Part shown: positions 44,420-56,439 of the stretch, in pieces | How the letters are laid out: every line of letters begins with the position of its first letter | Position numbering within the stretch: the first letter of the stretch is position 1 | From: Bugula neritina | Taxonomy: Eukaryota; Bryozoa; Gymnolaemata; Cheilostomatida; Bugulidae | Reading direction: 5' to 3' | Assembly (NCBI GenBank): GCA_964035545.1 | Contig: OZ037770.1 | Coordinates: 6,944,229-7,008,228 of the forward strand | Length of the DNA: 64,000 bases | Position numbers and translations under genes: made by a program | Notes under the pieces: model-generated | What the model saw: the letters and a program-made list of their open reading frames with translations, nothing else | What the model was told of the DNA's origin: nothing | The model's database searches: none

Positions 44420-45930
44420 TATGTTGCAGTGTGTTTCGGGATGTTGCTTATGTTTCAGTATGTTACAGTATGTTTTAGTATTTTGCAGTATATTTCACTG
44501 TGTTACAGTGTATTTCAATATTTTATAGTGTTTTTCAGTAGGTTGCAGTATGTTGCAGTATGTTGCAGTATACTTCAGTATGTTGCAGTATATTTCGGTG
44601 TGTTGCAGTGTATTTCAGTATGTCACAGTGCATTTCAGTATGTTGCAGTGTGTTACAGTACATTTTCGCATATTACACTATACTTCAGCGAGTTGTGGTG
44701 TCTCTCAGTATGCTACAGCGTAATTCAGTATGTTGCAGTATTTTTCAATGTGTTACAGTATATTTCAGTATATTACCGTATATTGAGGTATTTTGCAGTA
44801 TTTTCCAATGTGTTGCAATGTGTTTCAGTATGTTACAGTGTATTTCAAGTTTTTACAGTGTTTTTTAGTAGGTTGAAGTATGTTGCAGTATGTCACAGTG
44901 TATTTCATTATGTTGCAGTTTCTTGCGTTATATTTCAATATGTTGCAGTATATTTCAATGTGTTGCAGGCTATTTCAGTATGTTACAGTGCATTTCAGTA
45001 TGTTGCAGTATGTTGCAGTATATTTCAGTATGTTGCAGTATATTTCAGTGTGTTGCAGTATAATTCAGTGTGTTGCAGTATATTTCAGTATGTTGCAGTA
45101 TATTTCAGTCTTTTGCAGTATAATTCAGTGTGTTGCAAGTTATTTCAATATGTACAGTGTATTTCAAGTTTTTACAGTGTTTTTTAGTAGGTTGAAGTAT
45201 GTTGCAGTATGTCACAGTGTATTTCATTATGTTGCAGTTTCTTGCGTTATATTTCAATATGTTGCAGTATATTTCAATGTGTTGCAGGCTATTTCAGTAT
45301 GTTACAGTGCATTTCAGTATGTTGCAGTATGTTGCAATATATTTCAGTGTGTTGCAGTATATTCAAATGTGTTGCAGTGTATTTCAGTATGTTGCAGTAT
45401 GTTGCAGTATGTCACAGTGTATTTCAGTATGTTACAGTGTATTTCAGTATGTTGCAGTTTGTTGCAGAATATTTCTGTATGTTGCAGTATGTTTCTGTGT
45501 GTTGCAGTATGTTTCAGTATATTATGTATATTTAGGTATTTTGCAGTATATTCCAATGTGTTGCAGTGTATTTCAGTATGTTGCAGTTTGTTGCAGTGTA
45601 TTTCAGTATGTCACAGTGTAATTTAGTATGTTGCAGTATCTTGCATTATATTTCAATATTTTGCAGGATATTTCAATGTGTTGCAGTATATTTCGGTATA
45701 TTATCATATATTTAGGTATTTTACAGTATATTATAATGTGTTTCAGTGTATTTCAGTATGTTGCAGTATGTTGCAGAATATTTCAGTATGTTGCAGTATA
45801 TTTCAGTATGTTGCAGTATATTTCAGTGTGTTGCAGTATATTTCAATGTTTTGCAGGGTAATTCAATATGTTGCAGTGTATTTCAGTATGTTGCAGTATG
45901 TTGCAGTGTATTTCAGTATGTTACAGTGTA
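44420..45930 (+). repeat. Satellite B segment duplicated at offset 2277 (copy a)
   Basis: Matches 46700-48210 word for word apart from scattered substitutions (for example TTTCGGGATGTTGCTTATG at 44434 and 46711). Part of it also matches 33729-35085 through the 11615 offset, showing nested rounds of duplication. Confidence 0.85.
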
Positions 45931-48900
45931 TTTCAGTATGTTGCAGTATATTTCAGTGTGTTACAGTGTATATCAGTATGTTACAGTACGTTTCCGTATA
46001 ATACACTATACTTCGGGGACTTGTGGTGTCTTTCAGTATCCTACAGCATAATTCAGTATGTTGCAGTTTTTTTCAATGTGTAATAATATATTTCAGTAGT
46101 TTACAATATATTTTGGTATGTTACAGTATAATTCAGTGTATTGCAGTATAATTTAATGTGTTGAAATGTATTTCAATATGTTACACTGTATTTCAACATG
46201 TTGCACTGTATTTCAGTATGTTACAGCGTATTGCAGTATGTTGCAGTATATTTAAGTATATTTCAGTATGTTGCATTATTCTTCAGTATGTTGCCTATGT
46301 TTCATTATGTTACAGTATATTTCAGTATCTTGCATTATATTTCAATATGTTGCAGTATATTTCAGTATGTTGCAGGATATTTCAGTGAGCTGTCAGTATA
46401 TTTCAATGTGTTGAAGGGTAGTTCAATATGTTACCCTGTATTTCAGTATGTTGCAGTATGTTGCACTATGTTGCAGTGTATTTCAGTATGTTAGAGTGTG
46501 TTTCTATCTGTTGCAGTATCTTGCAGTATATTTCAGTATGTTGCAGTATATTTCAGTGTGTTGCAGTATATTTTAAGGTGTTGCAGGGTATCTCAATATG
46601 TTACAGTCTATTTCAGTATGTTGCAGTATGTTGGAGTGTATTTCAGTATGTTACAGTATATTTCAGTATGTTGCAGTATGTTGCAGTATATTACAGTAGG
46701 TTGCAGTGTGTTTCGGGATGTTGCTTATGTTTCAGTATGTTACAGTATGTTTTAGTATTTTGCAGTATATTTCACTGTGTTGCAGTGTATTTCAATATTT
46801 TATAGTGTTTTTCAGTAGGTTGCAGTATGTTGCAGTATGTTGCAGTATACTTCAGTATGTTGCAGTATATTTCGGTGTGTTGCAGTGTATTTCAGTATGT
46901 CACAGTGCATTTCAGTATGTTGCAGTGTGTTACAGTACATTTTCGCATATTACACTATACTTCAGCGAGTTGTGGTGTCTCTCAGTATGCTACAGCGTAA
47001 TTCAGTATGTTGCAGTATTTTTCAATGTGTTACAGTATATTTCAGTATATTACCGTATATTGAGGTATTTTGCAGTATTTTCCAATGTGTTGCAATGTGT
47101 TTCAGTATGTTACAGTGTATTTCAAGTTTTTACAGTGTTTTTTAGTAGGTTGAAGTATGTTGCAGTATGTCACAGTGTATTTCATTATGTTGCAGTTTCT
47201 TGCGTTATATTTCAATATGTTGCAGTATATTTCAATGTGTTGCAGGCTATTTCAGTATGTTACAGTGCATTTCAGTATGTTGCAGTATGTTGCAGTATAT
47301 TTCAGTATGTTGCAGTATATTTCAGTGTGTTGCAGTATAATTCAATGTGTTGCAGTATATTTCAGTATGTTGCAGTATATTTCAGTCTTTTGCAGTATAA
47401 TTCAGTGTGTTGCAAGTTATTTCAATATGTACAGTGTATTTCAAGTTTTTACAGTGTTTTTTAGTAGGTTGAAGTATGTTGCAGTATGTCACAGTGTATT
47501 TCATTATGTTGCAGTTTCTTGCGTTATATTTCAATATGTTGCAGTATATTTCAATGTGTTGCAGGCTATTTCAGTATGTTACAGTGCATTTCAGTATGTT
47601 GCAGTATGTTGCAGTATATTTCAGTGTGTTGCAGTATATTCCAATGTGTTGCAGTGTATTTCAGTATGTTGCAGTATGTTGCAGTATGTCACAGTGTATT
47701 TCAGTATGTTACAGTGTATTTCAGTATGTTGCAGTTTGTTGCAGAATATTTCTGTATGTTGCAGTATGTTTCTGTGTGTTGCAGTATGTTTCAGTATATT
47801 ATGTATATTTAGGTATTTTGCAGTATATTCCAATGTGTTGCAGTGTATTTCAGTATGTTGCAGTTTGTTGCAGTGTATTTCAGTATGTCACAGTGTAATT
47901 TAGTATGTTGCAGTATCTTGCATTATATTTCAATATGTTGCAGTATATTTCAATGTGTTGCAGTATATTTCGGTATATTATCATATATTTAGGTATTTTA
48001 CAGTATATTATAATGTGTTACAGTGTATTTCAGTATGTTGCAGTATGTTGCAGAATATTTCAGTATGTTGCAGTATATTTCAGTATGTTGCAGTATATTT
48101 CAGTGTGTTGCAGTATATTTCAATGTTTTGCAGGGTAATTCAATATGTTGCAGTGTATTTCAGTATGTTGCAGTATGTTGCAGTGTATTTCAGTATGTTA
48201 CAGTGTATTTCAGTGTGTTGCAGTATATTCCAATGTGTTGCAGTGTATTTCAGTATGTTGCAGTATGTTGCAGTATGTCACAGTGTATTTCAGTATGTTA
48301 CAGTGTATTTCAGTATGTTGCAGTTTGTTGCAGAATATTTCTGTATGTTGCAGTATGTTTCTGTGTGTTGCAGTATGTTTCAGTATATTATGTATATTTA
48401 GGTATTTTGCAGTATATTCCAATGTGTTGCAGTATATTTCAGTGTGTTGCAGTATAATTCAGTGTGTTGCAGTATATTTCAGTGTGTTGCAGTATATTTC
48501 AATGTGTCGCAGGGTATTTCGATATGTTAGAGTGTATTTCAATATTTTACAGTGTTTTTCAGTTGGTTGCAGTATGTTGCAGTATGTTGCAGTGTATTTC
48601 AGTATGTCACAGTGCATTTCAGTATGTTGCAGTGTGTTACAGTACATTTTCGCATATTACACTATACTTCAGCGAGTTGTGGTGTCTCTCAGTATGCTAC
48701 AGCGCAATTCAGTATGTTGCAGTATTTTTCAATGTGTTACAGTATATTTCAGTATATTACCGTATATTGAAGTATTTTGCAGTATTTTCCAATGTGTTGC
48801 ATGGTGTTTCAGTATGTTACAGTGTATTTCAGTATGTTGCAGTATGCTGCAGTATATTTCAGTATGTTGCAGTATAATTCAGTCTTTTGCAGTATAATTC

Positions 48901-49599
48901 AGTGTGTTGTGGTATATTTCAATGTGTTGCAAGGTATTCCAATATGTACAGTGTATTTCAAGTTTTCACAGTGTTTTTTAGTAGGTTGAAGTATGTTGCA
49001 GTATGTCACAGTGTATTTCATTATGTTGCAGTTTCTTGCGTTATATTTCAATATGTTGCAGTATATTTCAATGTGTTGCAGGCTATTTCAGTATGTTACA
49101 GTGCATTTCAGTATGTTGCAGTATGTTGCAGTATATTTCAGTGTGTTGCAGTATATTTCAGTGTGTTGCAGTATATTTCACTGTGTCGCAGGGTATTTCA
49201 ATATGTTAGAGTGTATTTCAATATTTTACAGTGTTTTTCAGTTGGTTGCAGTATGTTGCAGTATGTTGCAGTGTATTTTAGTATGTCACAGTGCATTTCA
49301 GTATGTTGCAGTATGTTACAGTATATTTTCGCATATTACACTATACTTCAGCGAGTCGTGGTGTCTCTCAGTATGCTACAGCGTAATTCAGTATGTTGCA
49401 GTATTTTTCAATGTGTTACGGTATATTTCAGTATATTACCGTATATTTAGGTATTTTGCAGTATATTCCAATGTGATGCAGTGTGTTTCAGTATGTTACA
49501 GTGTATTTCAGTATGTTGCAGTATGCTGCAGTATATTTCAGTATGTTGCAGTATATTTCAGTCTGTTGCAGTATAATTCAGTGTGTTGCGGTATGTTTC

Positions 49600-52262
49600 A
49601 ATGTGTTGCAAGGTATTTCAATATGTACAGTGTATTTCAAGTTTTTACAGTGTTTTTTAGTAGGTTGCAGTATGTTGCAGTATGTCACAGTGTATTTCAG
49701 TATGTTGCAGTTTCTTGCGTTATATTTCAATATGTTCCAGTATACTTCAATGTGTTGCAGGGTATTTCAATGTGTTACAGTGTATTTCAATCTTTCACAG
49801 TGTTTTTCAGTAGGTTGCAGTATTCTGCAGTATGTCACAGGGTATTTCAGTATGTTACAGTGTATTTCATTATGTTGCAGTATGTTACAGTACACTTTCG
49901 TATATTACAGTATACTTTAGCGAGTTGTGAAGTTTCTAAGTATGCTACAGCGTAATTCAGTATGTTGCAGTAATTTTCAATGTGTTACAGTATTTTTCAG
50001 TATAAAACCGTATATTTAAGTATTTCGCAGTATAATCCAATGTGTTGCTGTGTGTTTCAGTATGTTACAGTGCATTTAAGTATGTTTCAGTATGTTGCAG
50101 TACATTTCAGTATGTTGCAGTGTACGTATGTGTGTTGCAGTATATCCCTGTGTGTTGCAGGTTATTTCAATGTGTTGCAGGGTATTTCAGTATGTTGCAG
50201 TGTATTTCAGTATGTTGCAGTATCTTGCAGTATATTTCAGTATGTTGCAGTATATTTCGGTATGTAGCTTATGTTTCAGTATGTTACAGTATGTTTCAGT
50301 ATTTTGCAGTATATTTCACTGTGTTACACTGTATTTCTATATTTTACAGTGTTTTTCAGTAGGTTGCAGTATGTTGCAGTGTATTTCAGTATGCCACAGT
50401 GTATTTCAGTATGTTGCAGTGTCTTGAATTAAATTTCAATATGTTGCAGTATATTTCAATGTGTTGCAGTATATTTCAGTATATTACCGTATCTTTAGTT
50501 ATTCTGCAGTATATTCCAATGTGTCCCAGTGTGTTTCAGTATGTTACAGTGCATTTAAGTATATTGCAGTATATTGCATTATATTTCAATATGTTGCAGT
50601 ATATTTTAATAAGTCGAAGTATATTTCAGAATGTTGCCGATTGTTTCAGTGTGTTGCAGTATATTTCACTGTGTTACAGTGTATTTCAAAATGTTACAGT
50701 GCATTCAAGTATATTGCAGTATGTTGCAGTATATTTCAGTATGTTGCAGGATATTTCAGTGTGTTGCAGTATATTTCAATGTGTTGCAGGGTAATTCAGT
50801 ATGTTACAGTGTATTTCAGTATCTTGCAGTATGTTGCAGTGTATTTCAGTATGTTACAGTGTATTTCAGTATGTTGCGTTATCTTGCAGTATATTTTAGT
50901 ATATTGCGGTATATTTTAGTATGTTGCTTATGTTTTAGTATATTACAGTATGTTTTAGTGTTTTGCAGTATATTTCACTGTGTTCACAGGATAGTTAAGG
51001 GCATCCTCACTAAGAATATCATAAATTTCTCTCAAAATGTAGTTCGGGTTCTTGAATAATATTGCTCTGCGGGTGGCATGCGTGTTGCCTACTTGTAATT
51101 GTTTAGCCTAAGATTAAACTACAACCAATAAGCAGCAACCTTTGTTAGGGCTGTGTTATCTATCAACATTCCATTATTGGTGCTACATAAACAAAGTACA
51201 AAGCAAGCTATTCATTATAGCCTGCCAGCTAGCAAGCCTGTAATTATTATGTAGGCGCCAATATCTTCTCATCCCTACGTGCTCAGTGAAGCGTGAAGCG
51301 CTGCGCGCTGCTAGTTTCTTATGAGAAAATATGGCATTTTCAGTGTATAAATCACCAATTTAGGAGCAATCTAGCAGAGTTATTGAAAAAAGAAAAAAAC
51401 TTACACTAGAGAAATATCTCAGGATTCCAGCAGTGCAATTTTTATTCAGATATCATGTTTTGCTGCTGAGATATTTTACTGGTACTGAAAAGTCAGCTTT
51501 TCAGGCAAAATTGGCCAAAATTCGGCAGTTTTTTGTCTATAACTTCGCAAAAAAAATGAAAATTGAAATTTCCAAAAAACTTACACTGGAGAAAAAGAAG
51601 ATCTACAACATAGTTTTTAAATTTTGACTCTAGCACAACTAGGTGAGATTTTATTTTACTGGTACTGAATTCTTATATGATTACAATGCAAAGCTCAGCA
51701 AGGCAGTTGCAGCTAAAAGGTTGCCCTTAACTATCCTGTGGTTACAGTGTATTTCAATATTTTACAGTGTTTTTCAGTGTATTTCAGTATGTTGCAGTTT
51801 CTTGCGTTATATTTCAATATGTTGCAGTATATTTCAATGCGTTGCAGGGTATTTCAATATGTTACAGTGTATTTCATTCTTTTACAGTGTTTTTCAGTAT
51901 GTTGCAGTATTTTGCAGCGTATTTCAGTATGTTGTAGTGTATTTCAGGATGTTGCAGTATCTTGAATTGTATTTCAATATGTTGCAGTATATTTCAATGT
52001 GTTGCAGTATATTTCAGTATATTACTGTATATTTAGGTATTTTGCAGTATATTCCAATGTGTTCCAGTGTGTTTCAGTATGTTACAGTGCATTTCAGTAT
52101 GTTGCAGTATGTTGCAGTATATTTCGGTATGTTGCAGGATTTTACAGTGTGTTGCAGTAGATTTCAATGTGTTGCAGGGTAATTCAATATGTTACAGTGT
52201 ATTTCAGTATCTTACAGTATGTGGCAGTGTATTTCAGTATGTTGCAGTGTTTTTCAGTATGT
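49600..52262 (+). repeat. 2875-bp tandem duplication including a transposon, unit 1
   Basis: Satellite B plus the whole TIR element copy 3. The next unit starts 2875 bp further on. The units are very similar throughout, including the element. Similarity ends at about 52262 and 55137. Confidence 0.92.
50985..51740 (+). mobile_element. TIR element, copy 3 (in satellite B)
   Basis: 756 bp, CACAGGATAGTTAAGGGCA at the left and the inverted copy at the right, opposite orientation to copies 1 and 2. Junctions ...CACTGTGTT | element | GTTACAGTG...; unoccupied equivalents CACTGTGTTACAGTG occur at about 56230, 58990 and 63772 with the same flanking words, so GTT is duplicated. Relative to copy 4 it has TAG for TAT in the small frame (51361-51363). 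Confidence 0.92.
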
Positions 52263-52474
52263 TGCAGTATCTTCCAGGATATTTCAGTATGTTGCAGTAT
52301 ATTTCAGTATGTTGCTTATGTTTCAGTATGTTACAGTATGTTTTAGTATTTTTCAGTATATTTCACTGTCTCACAGTGTATTTCAAAATGCTACAGTGTA
52401 ATTTAGTATGTTGCAGTATGTTGCAGCATATTTCAGTCTGTTGCAGTATAATTCAGTGTGTTGCGGTATGTTTC

Positions 52475-55137
52475 AATGTGTAGCAAGGTGTTTCAATATG
52501 TACAGTGCATTTCAAGTTTTTACAGTGTTTTTTAGTAGGTTGCAGTATGTTGCAGTATATCACAGTGTATTTCAGTATGTTGCAGTTTCTTGCGTCATAT
52601 TTCAATATGTTGCAGTATATTTCAATGTGTTGCAGGGTATTTCAATATGTTACAGTGTATTTCATTCTTTTACAGTGTTTTTCAGTAGGTTGCAGTATTC
52701 TGCAGTATGTCACAGAGTATTTCAGTATGTTACAGTGTATTTCATTATGTTGCAGTATGTTACAGTACACTTTCGTATATTACAGTATACTTTAGCGAGT
52801 TGTGAAGTTTCTAAGTATGCTACAGCGTAATTAAGTATGTTGCAGTAATTTTCAATGTGTTACAGTATTTTTCAGTATAAAACCGTATATTTAAGTATTT
52901 CGCAGTATAATCCAATGTGTTGCTGTGTGTTTCAGTATGTTACAGTGCATTTAAGTATGTTTCAGTATGTTGCAGTACATTTCAGTATGTTGCAGTGTAC
53001 GTATGTGTGTTGCAGTATATCCCTGTGTGTTGCAGGTTATTTCAATGTGTTGCAGGGTATTTCAGTATGTTGCAGTGTATTTCAGTATGTTGCAGTATCT
53101 TGCAGTATATTTCAGTATGTTGCAGCATATTTCGGTATGTAGCTTATGTTTCAGTATGTTACAGTATGTTTCAGTATTTTGCAGTATATTTCACTGTGTT
53201 ACACTGTATTTCTATATTTTACAGTGTTTTTCAGTAGGTTGCAGTATGTTGCAGTGTATTTCAGTATGCCACAGTGTATTTAGGTATGTTGCAGTGTCTT
53301 GAATTAAATTTCAATATGTTGCAGTATATTTCAATGTGTTGCAGTATATTTCAGTATATTACCGTATCTTTAGTTATTCTGCAGTATATTCCAATGTGTC
53401 CGAGTGTGTTTCAGTATGTTACAGTGCATTTAAGTATATTGCAGTATATTGCATTATATTTCAATATGTTGCAGTATATTTTAATAAGTCGAAGTATACT
53501 TCAGAATGTTGCCGATTGTTTCAGTGTGTTGCAGTATATTTCACTGTGTTACAGTGTATTTCAAAATGTTACAGTGCATTCAAGTATATTGCAGTATGTT
53601 GCAGTATATTTCAGTATGTTGCAGGATATTTCAGTGTGTTGCAGTATATTTCAATGTGTTGCACGGTAATTCAGTATGTTACAGTATATTTCAGTATCTT
53701 GCAGTATGTTGCAGTGTATTTCAGTATGTTACAGTGTATTTCAGTATGTTGCGTTATCTTGCAGTATATTTTAGTATATTGCGGTATATTTTAGTATGTT
53801 GCTTATGTTTTAGTATATTACAGTATGTTTTAGTGTTTTGCAGTATATTTCACTGTGTTCACAGGATAGTTAAGGGCATCCTCACTAAGAATATCATAAA
53901 TTTCTCTCAAAATGTAGTTCGGGTTCTTGAATAATATTGCTCTGCGGGTGGCATGCGTGTTGCCTACTTGTAATTGTTTAGCCTAAGATTAAACTACAAC
54001 CAATAAGCAGCAACCTTTGTTAGGGCTGTGTTATCTATCAACATTCCATTATTGGTGCTACATAAACAAAGTACAAAGCAAGCTATTCATTATAGCCTGC
54101 CAGCTAGCAAGCCTGTAATTATTATGTAGGCGCCAATATCTTCTCATCCCTACGTGCTCAGTGAAGCGTGAAGCGCTGCGCGCTGCTAGTTTCTTATGAG
54201 AAAATATGGCATTTTCAGTGTATAAATCACCAATTTATGAGCAATCTAGCAGAGTTATTGAAAAAAGAAAAAAACTTACACTAGAGAAATATCTCAGGAT
54301 TCCAGCAGTGCAATTTTTATTCAGATATCATGTTTTGCTGCTGAGATATTTTACTGGTACTGAAAAGTCAGCTTTTCAGGCAAAATTGGCCAAAATTCGG
54401 CAGTTTTTTGTCTATAACTTCGCAAAAAAAATGAAAATTGAAATTTCCAAAAAACTTACACTGGAGAAAAAGAAGATCTACAACATAGTTTTTAAATTTT
54501 GACTCTAGCACAACTAGGTGAGATTTTATTTTACTGGTACTGAATTCTTATATGATTACAATGCAAAGCTCAGCAAGGCAGTTGCAGCTAAAAGGTTGCC
54601 CTTAACTATCCTGTGGTTACAGTGTATTTCAATATTTTACAGTGTTTTTCAGTGTATTTCAGTATGTTGCAGTTTCTTGCGTTATATTTCAATATGTTGC
54701 AGTATATTTCAATGCGTTGCAGGGTATTTCAATATGTTACAGTGTATTTCATTCTTTTACAGTGTTTTTCAGTATGTTGCAGTATTTTGCAGCGTATTTC
54801 AGTATGTTGTAGTGTATTTCAGGATGTTGCAGTATCTTGAATTGTATTTCAATATGTTGCAGTATATTTCAATGTGTTGCAGTATATTTCAGTATATTAC
54901 TGTATATTTAGGTATTTTGCAGTATATTCCAATGTGTTCCAGTGTGTTTCAGTATGTTACAGTGCATTTCAGTATGTTGCAGTATGTTGCAGTATATTTC
55001 GGTATGTTGCAGGATTTTACAGTGTGTTGCAGTAGATTTCAATGTGTTGCAGGGTAATTCAATATGTTACAGTGTATTTCAGTATCTTACAGTATGTGGC
55101 AGTGTATTTCAGTATGTTGCAGTGTTTTTCAGTATGT
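52475..55137 (+). repeat. 2875-bp tandem duplication including a transposon, unit 2
   Basis: Second unit, carrying TIR element copy 4. The few differences from unit 1 (for example GTATTTCAGTATG against GTATTTAGGTATG near 50400 and 53275) imply a recent event. Confidence 0.92.
53860..54615 (+). mobile_element. TIR element, copy 4 (in satellite B)
   Basis: 756 bp, almost identical to copy 3, of which it is a segmental duplicate and not an independent insertion. It contains a 98-codon frame (54206-54502) that is interrupted in copy 3. The frame is Lys/Phe-rich with a KLTLEK motif occurring twice and no recognisable domain, so I do not call it a gene. Confidence 0.92.
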
Positions 55138-56439
55138 TGCAGTATGTTACAGTACATTTTCGCATATTACACTTTACTTCAGCGAGTTGTGGTGTCTCTT
55201 AGTACGCTACAGCGTAATTCAGTATGTTGCAGTATTTTTCAATGTGTTACAGTATATTTCAGTATATTACCGTAATTTGAGGTATTTTGCAGTATTTTCC
55301 GATGTGTTGCAATGTGTTTCAGTATGTTACAGTGCATTTCAGTATGTTGCAGTATGTTGCAGTATATTTCAGTATGTTGCAGGGTATTTCGATATGTTAC
55401 AGTGTATTTCAGTATGTTGCAGTATGTTGCAGTGTATTTCAGTATGTTGCAGTGTATTTCAGTATGTTGCAGTATCTTGCAGTATATTTCAGTATGTTGC
55501 AGTGTGTTTCGGGATGTTGCTTATGTTTCAGTATGTTACAGTATGTTTTAGTATTTTGCAGTATATTTCACTGTGTTACAGTGTGTTTCAATATTTTACA
55601 GTGTTTTTCAGTAGGTTGCAGTATGTTGCAGTATGTTGCAGTATACTTCAGTATGTTGCAGTATATTTCGGTGTGTTGCAGCATATTTCAGTGTGTTGCA
55701 GTATATTTCAATGTGTTGCAGTATATTTCAGTATATTACCGTATCTTTAGTTATTCTGCAGTATATTCCAATGTGTCCCAGTGTGTTTCAGTATGTTACA
55801 GTGCATTTAAGTATATTGCAGTATATTGCATTATATTTCAATATGTTGCAGTATATTTTAATAAGTCGAAGTATATTTCAGAATGTTGCCGATTGTTTCA
55901 GTGTGTTGCAGTATATTTCACTGTGTTACAGTGTAGTTCAAAATGTTACAGTGCATTTAAGTATATTGCAGTATGTTGCAGTATATTTCAGTATGTTGCA
56001 GGATATTTCAGTGTGTTGCAGTATACTTCAATGTGTTGCAGGGTAATTCAGTATGTTACAGTGTATTTCAGTATCTTGCAGTATGTTGCAGTGTATTTCA
56101 GTATGTTACAGTGTATTTCAGTATGTTGCGTTATCTTGCAGTATATTTTAGTATATTGCGGTATATTTTAGTATGTTGCTTATGTTTTAGTATATTACAG
56201 TATGTTTTAGCGTTTTGCAGTATATTTCACTGTGTTACAGTGTATTTCAATATTTTACAGTGTTTTTCAGTGTATTTCAGTATGTTGCAGTTTCTTGCGT
56301 TGAATTTCAATATGTTGCAGTATATTTCAATGCGTTGCAGGGTAATTCAATATGTTACAGTGTATTTCATTCTTTTACAGTGTTTTTCAGTATGTTGCAG
56401 TATTTTGCAGCGTATTTCAGTATGTTGTAGTGTATTTCA

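Noticed and set aside
54206-54502. 98-codon frame in TIR element copy 4 as a transposon protein
   Set aside because: The near-identical copy 3 has a stop at the eleventh codon of the same frame, and there is no transposase motif or recognisable domain.
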